The notes under the pieces: generated by a model | What the model was told of the DNA's origin: nothing | Seen by the model: only the letters and a program-made list of their open reading frames with translations | Databases searched by the model: none | Program-made: the position numbers and the translations under genes | Shown here: positions 22,385 to 30,926 of the stretch, in pieces | Numbering within the stretch: position 1 is the stretch's first letter | How the letters are laid out: the number at the start of each line of letters is the position of its first letter | Source of the DNA: Kineosporia succinea | GTDB taxonomy: Bacteria > Actinomycetota > Actinomycetes > Actinomycetales > Kineosporiaceae | DNA: 64,000 bases | Assembly: GCF_030811555.1 (NCBI RefSeq) | Contig: NZ_JAUSQZ010000001.1 | Coordinates: 1,116,001-1,180,000, forward strand | Direction of reading: 5' to 3'

Positions 22385-23887
22385 TCACCGAACGGACACG
22401 TTGATCTCGTGCCAGCCGGTGGCCCCGTCGGGAGCGGGTGGCGCTTCGTCACCGGTCTGAGTCATGCCGTCACCATCCGTGGCCCGGACCTGGAGCCGGT
22501 GCTCGCCGGAGGATGCCTCCCAGGCGAAGTACCACTGGCGCCAGGTGTCCACGCTGTCTTCCGCCGCCAGGGTGGCCGGTTGCCAGGCCCCCTCGTTGAC
22601 GCGGACCTCCACCGCCGTGATGCCGCGGTGCTGGGCCCAGGCGATCCCCGCGACCGCGACCTTGCCCGCGTCCACCGTCGTGCCGTTCGAGGGGACGTCG
22701 ATGCGGGAACCCGTCTTGACCGGGCCGCGCTCCGACCAGCCCCGGGGCGTCCAGTAGGCCTCCACCGCGTCGAAGCGGGTGACCTCGAGATCGACGACCC
22801 ACTTGGTCGCCGAGACGTAGCCGTAGAGACCGGGCACGATCATGCGCACCGGGAAGCCGTGCTCGAGCGGCAGGGGCTCGCCGTTCATGCCGATCGCGAG
22901 AATCGCGTCGCGGCCGTCGGTCAGGGTCTCCAGCGGGGTGGACGCGGTCCAGCCGTCGGAGCTCGTGGACAGCACCATGTCGGCGGCCGGCCGGACCCCG
23001 GCCCGCTCGAGCAGCGGGGCGACGGGCAGGCCGATCCAGCGGGCGTTGCCGGTCAGGTCGCCGCCGACCTCGTTGGACACGCACATCAGGGTGAGGTCGC
23101 GCTCGATCAGGTCGCCCGCGACGAGCTGCGCCCAGGTCAGCGTGACCTCGGAGTCGACGAGGCCGTGGATGCGCAGCTCCCAGTCCTCGGCCTTGAGCAG
23201 CGGCACGCTGAGGGCGGTGTCGATGCGGTAGAAGTCGGCGTTCGGGGTGAGGAACGGTTCCATCCCGTCGACGCCGACCTCGACGCCGCTCGGCAGCGCG
23301 GGAGCGGGATCGGCGGGAACCGGGAGCTTGATCGCCTCGCGGGACGCGGTGGCCCCGCGCAACCGGGCGCCCAGCCAGTTACCGATGCCGCCGGTGGCGA
23401 TGCCCACGCCGAGGACGACACCGAGACCCAGGACGGCCCGGCGGTCGTCGGGAGGCCGGCTGCGGTTGGTGCGGATCAGCCGGTCGAGCACGAACATCCC
23501 GGCCGCCGCCCCGATCAGGCTGGGCAGGGCCGAAAGAGCAGAGGCTTCGGGACGCGTGGCGGCGGCGAGCGCGGCCAGGGCCCCGAGGGCGAGGACGAGC
23601 CAGGTGCCGAGTCGGCCCTTCAGCGCGAGCACGCCCGCGAGAGCGCTGAGGGCGGCGGCGATCAGGTAGGCGACCGTCAGCAGCGCGACCTTGTCGTGGG
23701 TGCCGAACGTGCTGACAGCAAAGGTCTTGAGCCAGGCCGGCACGTTGTCGACGACGACGTCGCCCAGGGCGATGATCGGGGCGGCCGACGGGGAGACCAG
23801 GCCGGCGACGACCTCGGCCAGGCCCAGGGCGAGGACGCCGGAGGCCAGGCCCGCTCCGGCGGCGATCAGGAGTTGGTTGTTCTTCAT
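22385..23887 (-). CDS. Membrane-anchored sulfite-oxidase-family molybdopterin enzyme
   Basis: The product is 500 residues. About five TM helices precede residue 175 (including LLIAAGAGLASGVLALGLAE and VALLTVAYLIAAALSALAGV). An oxidoreductase molybdopterin domain follows, with TLMCVSNEVGG carrying the molybdenum-ligand Cys269 and RMIVPGLYGYVSATKWV. The end is a Mo-co dimerisation-type Ig domain (GIAWAQHRGITAVEVRVNEG). The fold oxidises sulfite or reduces other small substrates; the membrane fusion is common in actinobacteria but its substrate is unknown. It is encoded just downstream of the two-component genes on the same strand. Confidence 0.87.
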   Translation of the reverse strand: MKNNQLLIAAGAGLASGVLALGLAEVVAGLVSPSAAPIIALGDVVVDNVPAWLKTFAVSTFGTHDKVALLTVAYLIAAALSALAGVLALKGRLGTWLVLALGALAALAAATRPEASALSALPSLIGAAAGMFVLDRLIRTNRSRPPDDRRAVLGLGVVLGVGIATGGIGNWLGARLRGATASREAIKLPVPADPAPALPSGVEVGVDGMEPFLTPNADFYRIDTALSVPLLKAEDWELRIHGLVDSEVTLTWAQLVAGDLIERDLTLMCVSNEVGGDLTGNARWIGLPVAPLLERAGVRPAADMVLSTSSDGWTASTPLETLTDGRDAILAIGMNGEPLPLEHGFPVRMIVPGLYGYVSATKWVVDLEVTRFDAVEAYWTPRGWSERGPVKTGSRIDVPSNGTTVDAGKVAVAGIAWAQHRGITAVEVRVNEGAWQPATLAAEDSVDTWRQWYFAWEASSGEHRLQVRATDGDGMTQTGDEAPPAPDGATGWHEINVSVR

Positions 23888-23928
23888 CTCAATCTGTGAG
23901 CTTGCCCCACATCACTGTGAATCGCAGG

Positions 23929-24597
23929 TCACTGGGAAGCGCCCGGCCGTACCAGCCCGCTCTCGTAGGCCGTGACCACCGCCTGCGCCCGGTCGCGCAG
24001 GTCGAGCTTGGCCAGGATGCGCCCGACGTGCGTTTTCACGGTCTGCTCGCCGAGCACCAGCTGCGTCGCGATCTCGGCGTTGGACAGGCCCCCGGCGATC
24101 AGGACGAGGACCTCGGTCTCGCGCGGGGTGAGGGCCTTGAGCTTCAGGGCGGGACGCGTGTCGGGGGCCGGGCGGCGGGCGAACTCTTCGATCAGGCGGC
24201 GGGTGACGGTGGGGGCGAGCAGCCCGTCGCCGGCCGCGACGACCCGGACGGCCTGCACCAGGTCGGCGCTGCGGGCGTCTTTCAGGAGGAACCCGCTGGC
24301 CCCGGCCCGCAACGCCTCGAACACGTAGTCGTCGAGGTCGAAGGTGGTGAGGATGAGGACCTTCGGGTGCCGGTCACCGGGCAGGGCCATGATGCGGCGC
24401 GTGGCCTCGATGCCGTTGAGGTTGGGCATGCGCACGTCCATCAGCACCACGTCGGGCAGCATCGTCTTCACCACGTGCACGGCCTCCAGCCCGTCGGCGG
24501 CGGCCCCGACGACCTCGAAGTCGGGCTGGGCGGCGAGCAGCGCGGAGAACCCCTCGCGCACCATCGCCTGGTCGTCGACGACGATGAGCCTGGTCAT
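23929..24597 (-). CDS. NarL/LuxR-type response regulator
   Basis: The product is 222 residues. ATG 24597 (MTRLIVVDDQ) is the canonical receiver start; upstream in-frame codons do not fit. The receiver has the acidic pair at 8-9, phospho-acceptor Asp54 (VLMDVRMPNLNG) and Lys near 104. A LuxR-type HTH closes the protein (LTPRETEVLVLIAGGLSNAE, then VKTHVGRILAKL). It is the partner of the histidine kinase 22 nt upstream, whose targets may include the adjacent molybdoenzyme. Confidence 0.93.
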   Translation of the reverse strand: MTRLIVVDDQAMVREGFSALLAAQPDFEVVGAAADGLEAVHVVKTMLPDVVLMDVRMPNLNGIEATRRIMALPGDRHPKVLILTTFDLDDYVFEALRAGASGFLLKDARSADLVQAVRVVAAGDGLLAPTVTRRLIEEFARRPAPDTRPALKLKALTPRETEVLVLIAGGLSNAEIATQLVLGEQTVKTHVGRILAKLDLRDRAQAVVTAYESGLVRPGASQ

Positions 24598-24619
24598 GGC
24601 TGGTCTTTCGGGTCGAGGG

Positions 24620-25843
24620 TCATGACGGGTCTCCCGGGTCACGGGGCAGGAACAGGCGCACGGCGAAACCGTTTGCGGTGGGCCCGACCTCGAGGGTGCC
24701 CCCGGCCGCGGCCGAGCGCTCGCGCATACCGACGATGCCGTGCCCGGTGGTGGGCGCCTGACCCACCACCTCGCCGTCTGTACCGCTCACCACCGACAGT
24801 CTGACTCCCTCGGCCGAACCGTGGACCTCCAGGGTCACGGGCTCGCCCCGGGCGTGCCGGGACGCGTTGGCCAGCGCCTCCTGGGCGATCCGGAAACCGG
24901 CCAGGGACCGGCCTTCTCGCAGTCCGTCGACGTCACCGTCGATGTGGGCGTCGAGCTGCACCCCGGCCCGGCGGGTGTTCTCGACCAGCTCGCCGAGCAG
25001 GTGCAGACCGGGCTGGGGCGCGGCCTCGGCCTCCTTGGTCTCCTGCCACAGCACGTTGAGCAGCGCCCGGGTCTCGGTGAGGGCCTTGCGGGCGGTGCCG
25101 GAGATGGAGAGCAGCTCGTCGCGGGCGGCGTCGCCGAGCTCGGGCACCCGGTAGGGCGCGGTCTCGGCCTGCACCACCACCAGCGACATGTGGTGGGCGA
25201 CGATGTCGTGCAGGTCGCGGGCCAGCTGGGCGCGTTCCTCCAGCACCACGCGGCGGGCCCGTTCCTCCTCGCTCACCTGGGTCTGGGCGCGCAGGTCGCG
25301 GCGGGTGCGGCCGAGCCGGCCCGTGAGCACGCCGAGCAGCACGATCGCCCCGAGCGCCACGATCCAGCCGGTGCGCTGCGGCGGCGCCACGCCCCAGGAG
25401 AAGAGCGCCGAGGTGAGGATCCAGGCGCCTGCACTGTTGCGCAGCTCGGCGCGGACACCGGTGGCGTAGAGCAGGGCGAAGATGATCAGGCCCTGCACCA
25501 CCAGCCAGGGCCACTCGTCGCTGCCGGGGTGGCGCGACGGCAGCGAGGCCCCGGTGACGAAGGCGCTGACCACGCTGAACACCAGCGCCGGCAGGGGCCG
25601 GGTGAGCACCAGGGCGAACGGCAGCGCGACCACCATCGCGATGAAGAACATCGAGCCCATGCCGGTGGACTCGGTGCGGTAGGTGACCTGGGTGGTGCCG
25701 AAGGCGATCCAGAACAGCACGAACGTGATCAGCAGAACCAGCCGCAGCGCCCAGCGCGGCACCGGGCGGCCGTCGGCGGAACCGATCTGGTCGACGACCG
25801 GCTCGGTGACCCTGGCCAGAGCCTGGACCGGATGAAGGCGCAT
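24620..25843 (-). CDS. Sensor histidine kinase (HisKA_3, NarX/DesK class)
   Basis: The product is 407 residues. Five or six TM segments occupy residues about 30-175. A dimerisation/phospho-acceptor domain (ARDLHDIVAHHMSLVVVQAE, His212) follows, then an HATPase with AQEALANASRHA, GHGIVGMRER and GGTLEVG. It lacks an extracellular sensor domain, so it likely senses a membrane or envelope signal through its TM bundle. It pairs with the response regulator downstream. Confidence 0.92.
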   Translation of the reverse strand: MRLHPVQALARVTEPVVDQIGSADGRPVPRWALRLVLLITFVLFWIAFGTTQVTYRTESTGMGSMFFIAMVVALPFALVLTRPLPALVFSVVSAFVTGASLPSRHPGSDEWPWLVVQGLIIFALLYATGVRAELRNSAGAWILTSALFSWGVAPPQRTGWIVALGAIVLLGVLTGRLGRTRRDLRAQTQVSEEERARRVVLEERAQLARDLHDIVAHHMSLVVVQAETAPYRVPELGDAARDELLSISGTARKALTETRALLNVLWQETKEAEAAPQPGLHLLGELVENTRRAGVQLDAHIDGDVDGLREGRSLAGFRIAQEALANASRHARGEPVTLEVHGSAEGVRLSVVSGTDGEVVGQAPTTGHGIVGMRERSAAAGGTLEVGPTANGFAVRLFLPRDPGDPS

Positions 25844-26030
25844 GCCCCGACCCTAGGGGCGCACAGGCCGGTGCGGCGTCCCTCTGCGGAGTGACCCGTG
25901 AGGGGCCGCATCACCCCTGGGTAGCGGGTGCGATCTCGCTCCCCGGCACGACGATCCCGACCCCACCTCCTTCCTACCTTCACCGCCTGCCCCGCTGCCG
26001 GACCGTCCGGCCGCGTGGCCTGGAGGCACG

Positions 26031-26558
26031 GTGTCGACGCGGATCCTGGCTGTTCTGGCCGGTGTGCTGGTGGTTTTCGCCATCGGCGGGTGGGGGCGGA
26101 CGGTGGACGTGGTGGGGCCCGGGCAGGCCGGCGCGGCGAACGCGGTGCGCACCTGGGGATCACCGGACGGACCCCTCCCCGTTGACCTGGTGACGCATGC
26201 GGGCGGCTGCTCCTCGCCGATCGGCGGTTCGCCGTACGGCTTCACCCCCGCCTGTGTGCGGCACGACGTCGGCTACGACCTCCTGCGGTACGCGGACGAC
26301 CGGGGGCAACCGCTCGGCGCCTGGGCCCGCCGGGCGGTGGACGCCGAGTTCGCCCGGCAGACACTGGAAGGATGCGACGGGGTGGGCTGCAGAGCGATGG
26401 CCCGGGTCTACAGCGGGGCGGTGGCGTTCAACTCCTGGCGTCAGGGGTACGGGGTGCCGCGCCATGAGTCACCGCTGCAGCTGTTCGGGCCGGTGCTGGC
26501 CGGGATCGCGGTCACGGGTGGGCTGCTGACGCGCGGCCGGGCGGCGGTGGCCCGATGA
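26031..26558 (+). CDS. Secreted prokaryotic phospholipase A2
   Basis: The product is 175 residues, starting at GTG 26031. It has an N-terminal signal/TM segment (ILAVLAGVLVVFAIGG). The PLA2 active-site block FTPACVRHDVGYD carries Cys75 and the catalytic His78-Asp79 pair. Further Cys residues (CDGVGC) are positioned for disulfides. A C-terminal hydrophobic stretch (LFGPVLAGIAVTGGLL) may retain it at the membrane. It should cleave the sn-2 acyl chain of phospholipids. Its stop overlaps the next start (ATGA), so it is translationally coupled to the Abhydrolase_9 gene. Confidence 0.83.
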   Translation: MSTRILAVLAGVLVVFAIGGWGRTVDVVGPGQAGAANAVRTWGSPDGPLPVDLVTHAGGCSSPIGGSPYGFTPACVRHDVGYDLLRYADDRGQPLGAWARRAVDAEFARQTLEGCDGVGCRAMARVYSGAVAFNSWRQGYGVPRHESPLQLFGPVLAGIAVTGGLLTRGRAAVAR

Positions 26559-27670
26559 GACTCCCCGCCGCGGCGCTGATGCTGGCCCTGGTGCTGCCCC
26601 CACGCATGCTCCCCCACCCGCTGGTCGTGGACGTGGCGATCGGGGCGATCGCGCTGCTCATCGGGTACACCGTGGGTGCCTTGCTGGAACGGCTCCCCTG
26701 GTCCCGACTGGGCAGCCACCCCCGAACCGGCCTGGCCGCAGCCGTTCTCGGGGCCGGGGCGGTGCGCACCGGATACCGCACCCACCAGGTGCGCGAGGCC
26801 GTCGGCCTGCCCGGCAACCCGCTGATGCACACGGCTCTCGCGGTGCTGGGGGCGCTGACGATCGCCGCCGGAGCGGTCGCGATGTCCCGCCTGTCCTGGC
26901 GCCGGATCGCGGTCGTGGTGACCGTACCGGCCATCGCCCTGGTCCTGGCCTCGGCGCGCAACACCCCCGACCCGAACGCCAAGATGACCGAATTCCTGGG
27001 CGGGGCAACGTCTCCCGGTGCACACCGGGTGTACGTACCGCTCGACGCGGCCACCACGTCCACCATTCGAACCCAGCGGGCCGTGACCGAGACCGAGAAG
27101 GCGGGCGGGCTGGACTCGGCGGCGATTCTCGTGGCCGTGCCCACGGGCTCGGGCTGGGTGAACCAGCGGATGACCGGGGCCCTGGAACAGCTCTACGGCG
27201 GCGACCTGACGACCGTGGTGGTGCAGTACTCGAAATCGCCCAGCTGGCTGGCCTTTCTGCGCGGAGGCGACGGGGTGCGGGACACCACGTCGGAACTGGT
27301 GCGGCGCATGCGGGAGCGGATCGACCGGCTCCCGGCCGGCGAGCGTCCCGAACTGCTCGTCTACGGTGAGAGTCTCGGGGCGTGGGGGCTGTTGCCGGCG
27401 GTGTCCGACCCCTCGATGGTGGACGCGGGGTTGCTGGTCGGGGTGCCGAGCGGTCACCAGACCGACGGGACCGGTCTGGTGACGCTCAACCACGACGACG
27501 ACCCGGTACCCTTGTGGGGCTTGCGTTTTCCGGGTGTGGGGTTCTGGCGCACGACCGCCGACGTGGTGTCATCGGAGAACGTGCCCCTGGGGCACGGCCA
27601 CCGCTACGACGGACCGGAGACGGTGGACGCGTGGTGCGAGGTGCTGGAGATACCGGCCTGTGTCAGATGA
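26555..27670 (+). CDS. Abhydrolase_9-family membrane alpha/beta hydrolase
   Basis: The product is 371 residues. Several N-terminal TM helices (about 1-155) precede an alpha/beta-hydrolase core. The core has SAAILVAVPTGSGWVNQRMT, the nucleophile elbow VYGESLGAWGLLP and a late HGHRYDGPE segment supplying the His. Family members are integral-membrane serine hydrolases of unknown substrate. Coupling to a phospholipase A2 suggests joint action on membrane lipids. The two are followed by the convergent rdgB gene 14 nt away. Confidence 0.8.
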   Translation: MRLPAAALMLALVLPPRMLPHPLVVDVAIGAIALLIGYTVGALLERLPWSRLGSHPRTGLAAAVLGAGAVRTGYRTHQVREAVGLPGNPLMHTALAVLGALTIAAGAVAMSRLSWRRIAVVVTVPAIALVLASARNTPDPNAKMTEFLGGATSPGAHRVYVPLDAATTSTIRTQRAVTETEKAGGLDSAAILVAVPTGSGWVNQRMTGALEQLYGGDLTTVVVQYSKSPSWLAFLRGGDGVRDTTSELVRRMRERIDRLPAGERPELLVYGESLGAWGLLPAVSDPSMVDAGLLVGVPSGHQTDGTGLVTLNHDDDPVPLWGLRFPGVGFWRTTADVVSSENVPLGHGHRYDGPETVDAWCEVLEIPACVR

Positions 27671-27684
27671 CGGCCAACTGACGG

Positions 27685-28293
27685 TCAGCTGACGAACTGC
27701 GACAGGTCGGCCGCGAGCAGCCGGAAGGCCTGGCCCCGGTGGCTGATCGCGTTCTTCTCGGCCGGGCTGATCTCGGCCGAGCTGCGGGTGTTGCCCGCCG
27801 GCTCGTCCGGCACCAGGATCGGGTCGTACCCGAAACCGTTGCTGCCCCTCGGTTCCCGCAGCAGACGGCCCGGCATCGAGCCGAACCAGACCTTCTCGGT
27901 GCCGTCCGGAAGCGCGAGCGCGGCCGCACAGGCGAAGTGCGCCTGCCGGTGCTCGTCGGGCACGTCGCCGAGCTGGGCGAGCAGGAGCCGCAGGTTGGCC
28001 TCGTCGTCACCGTGCCGCCCGGCCCAGCGCGCGCTGAACACCCCCGGCGAACCGCCGAGCACGTCTACGGCCAGGCCGGAGTCGTCGGCGATCGCCGGCA
28101 GCTGCGTGGCCTGCGCCACCGCGTGCGCCTTGAGCAGGGCGTTCTCGGCGAACGTGACCCCGGTCTCGACCACGTCGGCGACATCGGGAAACGCGTCCAT
28201 GCCGAGCAGTTCGGCCTCCACCCCGGCGTCGGCGAGGATCTGCCGCAGCTCGACAACCTTGCCGGCGTTGTGCGTGGCGAGGACCAGCTTCAC
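27685..28293 (-). CDS. rdgB: Non-canonical purine NTP pyrophosphatase (RdgB/HAM1)
   Basis: The product is 202 residues beginning [20 protein letters not shown] from GTG 28293, the standard HAM1 start. It has [30 protein letters not shown] and SHRGQAF, the substrate and metal loops of the family. It hydrolyses dITP/XTP to keep the pools clean. GTG overlaps the stop of rph (GTGA), the usual actinobacterial rph-rdgB operon. Confidence 0.96.
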   Translation of the reverse strand: MKLVLATHNAGKVVELRQILADAGVEAELLGMDAFPDVADVVETGVTFAENALLKAHAVAQATQLPAIADDSGLAVDVLGGSPGVFSARWAGRHGDDEANLRLLLAQLGDVPDEHRQAHFACAAALALPDGTEKVWFGSMPGRLLREPRGSNGFGYDPILVPDEPAGNTRSSAEISPAEKNAISHRGQAFRLLAADLSQFVS

Positions 28294-29033
28294 TTGGCCA
28301 GGGCCTTCTGCTGGATCAGCCCGAGCTCGACACAGCCGGCCGCGCCCAGGTCGAGCAGCTGGTCGAGCTCGGCGCGGTCGAAGGGCACCCCCTCGGCCGT
28401 GCCCTGCACCTCGACGAACCGGCCGTCACCGGTGCAGACGATGTTCATGTCGGTGCCGGCGTTCACGTCTTCCTCGTAGCAGAGGTCGAGCACCGGCTTG
28501 CCCTTGACGATGCCGACGCTGACCGCGGCGACCGAGTCCTTCAGCGGTTTGGCGTTGGCGTTGCGCAGCAGCTTCTTCGCCCGGGCGTTCTCGATCGCGT
28601 CGGCCAGCGCCACGTAGGCCCCGGTGATCGCGGCGGTACGGGTGCCGCCGTCGGCCTGGAGCACGTCGCAGTCGAGCACGATGGTGTTCTCGCCGAGCTC
28701 CCGGGTGTCGATCACGGCGCGCAGGCTGCGGCCGATCAGGCGGGAGATCTCGTGGGTGCGGCCGCCGATCTTGCCCTTGACCGCCTCCCGGTCGTTGCGG
28801 GTGTTCGTGGCCCGCGGCAGCATCGCGTACTCCGCGGTCACCCAGCCCTGGCCACTGCCCTTGCGCCAGCGCGGCACACCCTCGGTGAACGAGGCGGCGC
28901 ACAGCACCCGGGTGCGGCCGAACTCGACCAGGACACTGCCCTCGGCGTGGTCGAGCCAGTTGCGGGAGATGGTGATGTCGCGCAGCTGATCGCTCGCGCG
29001 GCCGTCCACGCGGACGTCGGTGGTGATTGCCAT
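28290..29033 (-). CDS. rph: Ribonuclease PH
   Basis: The product is 247 residues. It contains [58 protein letters not shown] and [15 protein letters not shown], diagnostic of RNase PH. It trims the 3' ends of tRNA precursors by phosphorolysis. It sits between the MBL hydrolase gene (21 nt upstream) and rdgB (4-nt overlap) in one minus-strand operon. Confidence 0.97.
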   Translation of the reverse strand: MAITTDVRVDGRASDQLRDITISRNWLDHAEGSVLVEFGRTRVLCAASFTEGVPRWRKGSGQGWVTAEYAMLPRATNTRNDREAVKGKIGGRTHEISRLIGRSLRAVIDTRELGENTIVLDCDVLQADGGTRTAAITGAYVALADAIENARAKKLLRNANAKPLKDSVAAVSVGIVKGKPVLDLCYEEDVNAGTDMNIVCTGDGRFVEVQGTAEGVPFDRAELDQLLDLGAAGCVELGLIQQKALAK

Positions 29034-29053
29034 GAGGCCGAGCCTAGAGGGTG

Positions 29054-29836
29054 CTACCGGGCCTCGACCCGTTCGAGCACGTACTGCGCGCCCGTCGTCG
29101 CCGCCTCGACCGGCCCCGGGTAGGAGCCCCGGGCCTCGCGCACCACGGTCTCGGTGTCGGTCCAGACCGGGATGTGCGTGAGCACGAGTCGCCGCACGTC
29201 GGCCTCGGTGGCGGCCTCACCGGCGCGCCGGCCGGTCAGGTGCACCCCGCGCGCCTCGTCGCGCCCCTCGACGAACGAGGCCTCGGACAGGAACAGGTCC
29301 ACGCCCCGGGCCAGTTCGATCAGGTTCGCGCACGAGTCGGTGTCACCGGAGTAGGCGATCGACGCCCCACCGGCCTGGATGCGCATGCCGAAGGCGGGCA
29401 CCGGATGGTTGACCGAGCGGGTGGTCACGGTGAACGGGCCGATGCGGATCACCCCGCCGTCGGTGAGCTCCCGCACGTCGTAGACGTGGGGCAGTTCGGA
29501 GGCGGCGTCGGGACCGTAGGCCGCCAGCACCCGGTCGGCCGTGCCGGCCGGGCCGTAGACCGGCAGCGCGGGCATGGGGGGCCCGACCGGGTCGTAGTGC
29601 CGCGCCACGAACAGGCCGCACAGGTCCATGAAGTGGTCGGGATGCAGGTGCGAGACGATCACCGCGTCGAGCGCGGACGGGTCGGCGAACCGCTGGAGCG
29701 ACCCCAGTGCGCCGCTGCCCAGGTCGAGAACGACACGCCAGGTGCGCCCGGCTTCCTCGGCCTCGAGAAGGTAACTGGAGGAGGGCGACTGCGGCCCTGG
29801 GAACGAGCCCGAACACCCCACGATCGTGAGCCTCAT
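29054..29836 (-). CDS. Metallo-beta-lactamase-fold hydrolase (RNase Z/cyclic-phosphate-like)
   Basis: The product is 260 residues: [20 protein letters not shown] at the start, the metal motif [11 protein letters not shown], and later [20 protein letters not shown] and LTHIPVWTD. These match the ElaC/RNase-Z-like subgroup of the MBL superfamily encoded upstream of rph in actinobacteria. It is likely an RNA- or cyclic-nucleotide-directed phosphodiesterase. The missing long exosite arm argues against a full tRNase Z. Confidence 0.88.
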   Translation of the reverse strand: MRLTIVGCSGSFPGPQSPSSSYLLEAEEAGRTWRVVLDLGSGALGSLQRFADPSALDAVIVSHLHPDHFMDLCGLFVARHYDPVGPPMPALPVYGPAGTADRVLAAYGPDAASELPHVYDVRELTDGGVIRIGPFTVTTRSVNHPVPAFGMRIQAGGASIAYSGDTDSCANLIELARGVDLFLSEASFVEGRDEARGVHLTGRRAGEAATEADVRRLVLTHIPVWTDTETVVREARGSYPGPVEAATTGAQYVLERVEAR

Positions 29837-29960
29837 CGCGGCCCTCCCCTCGTTCTCAGTGCTCCGTCGACACCGGTCATGAGCACCGAGCGTACGGCCG
29901 ACGGGCAGTCAATCCCATCCGAACTGCGAGTGACCCCCACCTCTTCGTTAGAGTTGGGGG

Positions 29961-30251
29961 GTGTCGATCGCCCCTGTGGAGCTCGAGAAGCCGGACACGG
30001 TCGAGCAGCCCGAGACCGATGTTCCGTGGGTCACGATCGTCTGGAACGATCCCGTGAACACCATGTCCTACGTGACCTACGTGTTCCAGTCGTACTTCGG
30101 CTATCCCAAGGGCAAGGCGGAGAAGCTGATGCACGACGTGCACGAGAAGGGCCGCGCGGTCGTCTCCAACGGCAGCCGCGAGGAGATGGAACGCGACACC
30201 GAGGCCATGCACGAGTTCGGCCTGTGGGCCACCTTCCGCAAGGACGACTGA
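29961..30251 (+). CDS. clpS: ATP-dependent Clp protease adaptor ClpS
   Basis: The product is 96 residues from GTG 29961. It has the ClpS core [20 protein letters not shown], followed by [17 protein letters not shown], including the N-degron pocket residues (the D-P-V-N loop, M and H). It binds N-terminal destabilising residues and delivers substrates to ClpA/ClpC-ClpP. A TAGAGT -10-like box lies just upstream. The DUF2017 gene follows after 5 nt, the standard actinobacterial pair. Confidence 0.95.
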   Translation: MSIAPVELEKPDTVEQPETDVPWVTIVWNDPVNTMSYVTYVFQSYFGYPKGKAEKLMHDVHEKGRAVVSNGSREEMERDTEAMHEFGLWATFRKDD

Positions 30252-30256
30252 TTCCG

Positions 30257-30844
30257 ATGGCTCACCGCAAGGCTCCGTTCAGGTCCACGCGCGCCGGCGT
30301 CCAGGTCAACCTGGACGAGCAGGAGCGCGACATCCTCGTCCACCTGCTCGGCCAGCTCGACGAGCTGCTCGACGACGGGCGCCCGGCCGGGGAGGTCGAC
30401 CCGCTCGAGGCGCTGGTCGGCATGTCCGGCTCCCCCTCGGCCGAGCCACCCGTCACCCCCGACGACCCGGCCCTGGCGCGGCTGCTGCCCGACGGCAACC
30501 GCGACGACCCGGAGGCCTCGTCGGAGTACCGGCGGCTGACCGAGTTCGGGCTGCGCGCCCGCAAGCGGGAGGGCGCCCGCACCGCGGCCTCCGCCCTGAA
30601 CCGCCCGGAGCCGGTGCTGCTCACCGGGCCCGAGGCGCTGTCACTGCTCAAGGCCTTCACCGACGTGCGCCTGGTGCTCGGCGAGCGACTCGAGCTGAAG
30701 ACCGACGAAGACGCCGAGGCTCTGCACCAGCGCCTGTGGGCCGGCGAGGAGGCCGAGTCCTGGCTGGCCGTCGCCTCGATCTACGAAGTGCTCACCGCCT
30801 GGCAGGAGCACCTGGTCACGGCGGTCTCGAAGCAGAAGCTGTAG
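30257..30844 (+). CDS. DUF2017 protein
   Basis: The product is 195 residues; ATG 30257 lies five nucleotides after the clpS stop. Family signature: NLDEQERDILVHLLGQLDEL, DPALARLLPDGNRDDPEAS, YRRLTEFGLRARKREGA and a helical C-terminal domain (LTGPEALSLLKAFTDVRLVL). The conserved linkage to clpS suggests a role in regulated proteolysis, but none is demonstrated. Confidence 0.92.
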   Translation: MAHRKAPFRSTRAGVQVNLDEQERDILVHLLGQLDELLDDGRPAGEVDPLEALVGMSGSPSAEPPVTPDDPALARLLPDGNRDDPEASSEYRRLTEFGLRARKREGARTAASALNRPEPVLLTGPEALSLLKAFTDVRLVLGERLELKTDEDAEALHQRLWAGEEAESWLAVASIYEVLTAWQEHLVTAVSKQKL

Positions 30845-30849
30845 ACCTT

Positions 30850-30864
30850 TCGTCATCTTGACGA
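30850..30864. promoter_or_regulatory. Palindromic operator 1 upstream of pncB
   Basis: TCGTCA-TCT-TGACGA, a perfect 6+6 inverted repeat. Its centre is 51 bp (about five helical turns) from the second copy at 30902-30914. The pair probably binds an NAD-metabolism regulator of NrtR type. Confidence 0.7.
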
Positions 30865-30901
30865 CAAGCAGGCAACGGGGTTAGTGTCGTTCCATCGATA
30901 G

Positions 30902-30914
30902 CGTCAATTTGACG
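30902..30914. promoter_or_regulatory. Palindromic operator 2 upstream of pncB
   Basis: CGTCA-ATT-TGACG, the same symmetric core as operator 1, ends 12 nt before the pncB ATG. Binding here would block transcription start or the ribosome-binding region. Confidence 0.7.
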
Positions 30915-30926
30915 AAAAGAGTGGTC

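Noticed and set aside
18150-23899. Several very long reading frames opposite the aminotransferase, GGDEF-EAL and molybdoenzyme genes (e.g. 18150-19988 minus, 20005-22323 plus, 22343-23899 plus).
   Set aside because: They are mirror frames of real genes in GC-rich DNA: no family motifs, His/Arg/Gly/Gln-rich composition and no ribosome-binding sites, while the opposite frames carry complete conserved domains.
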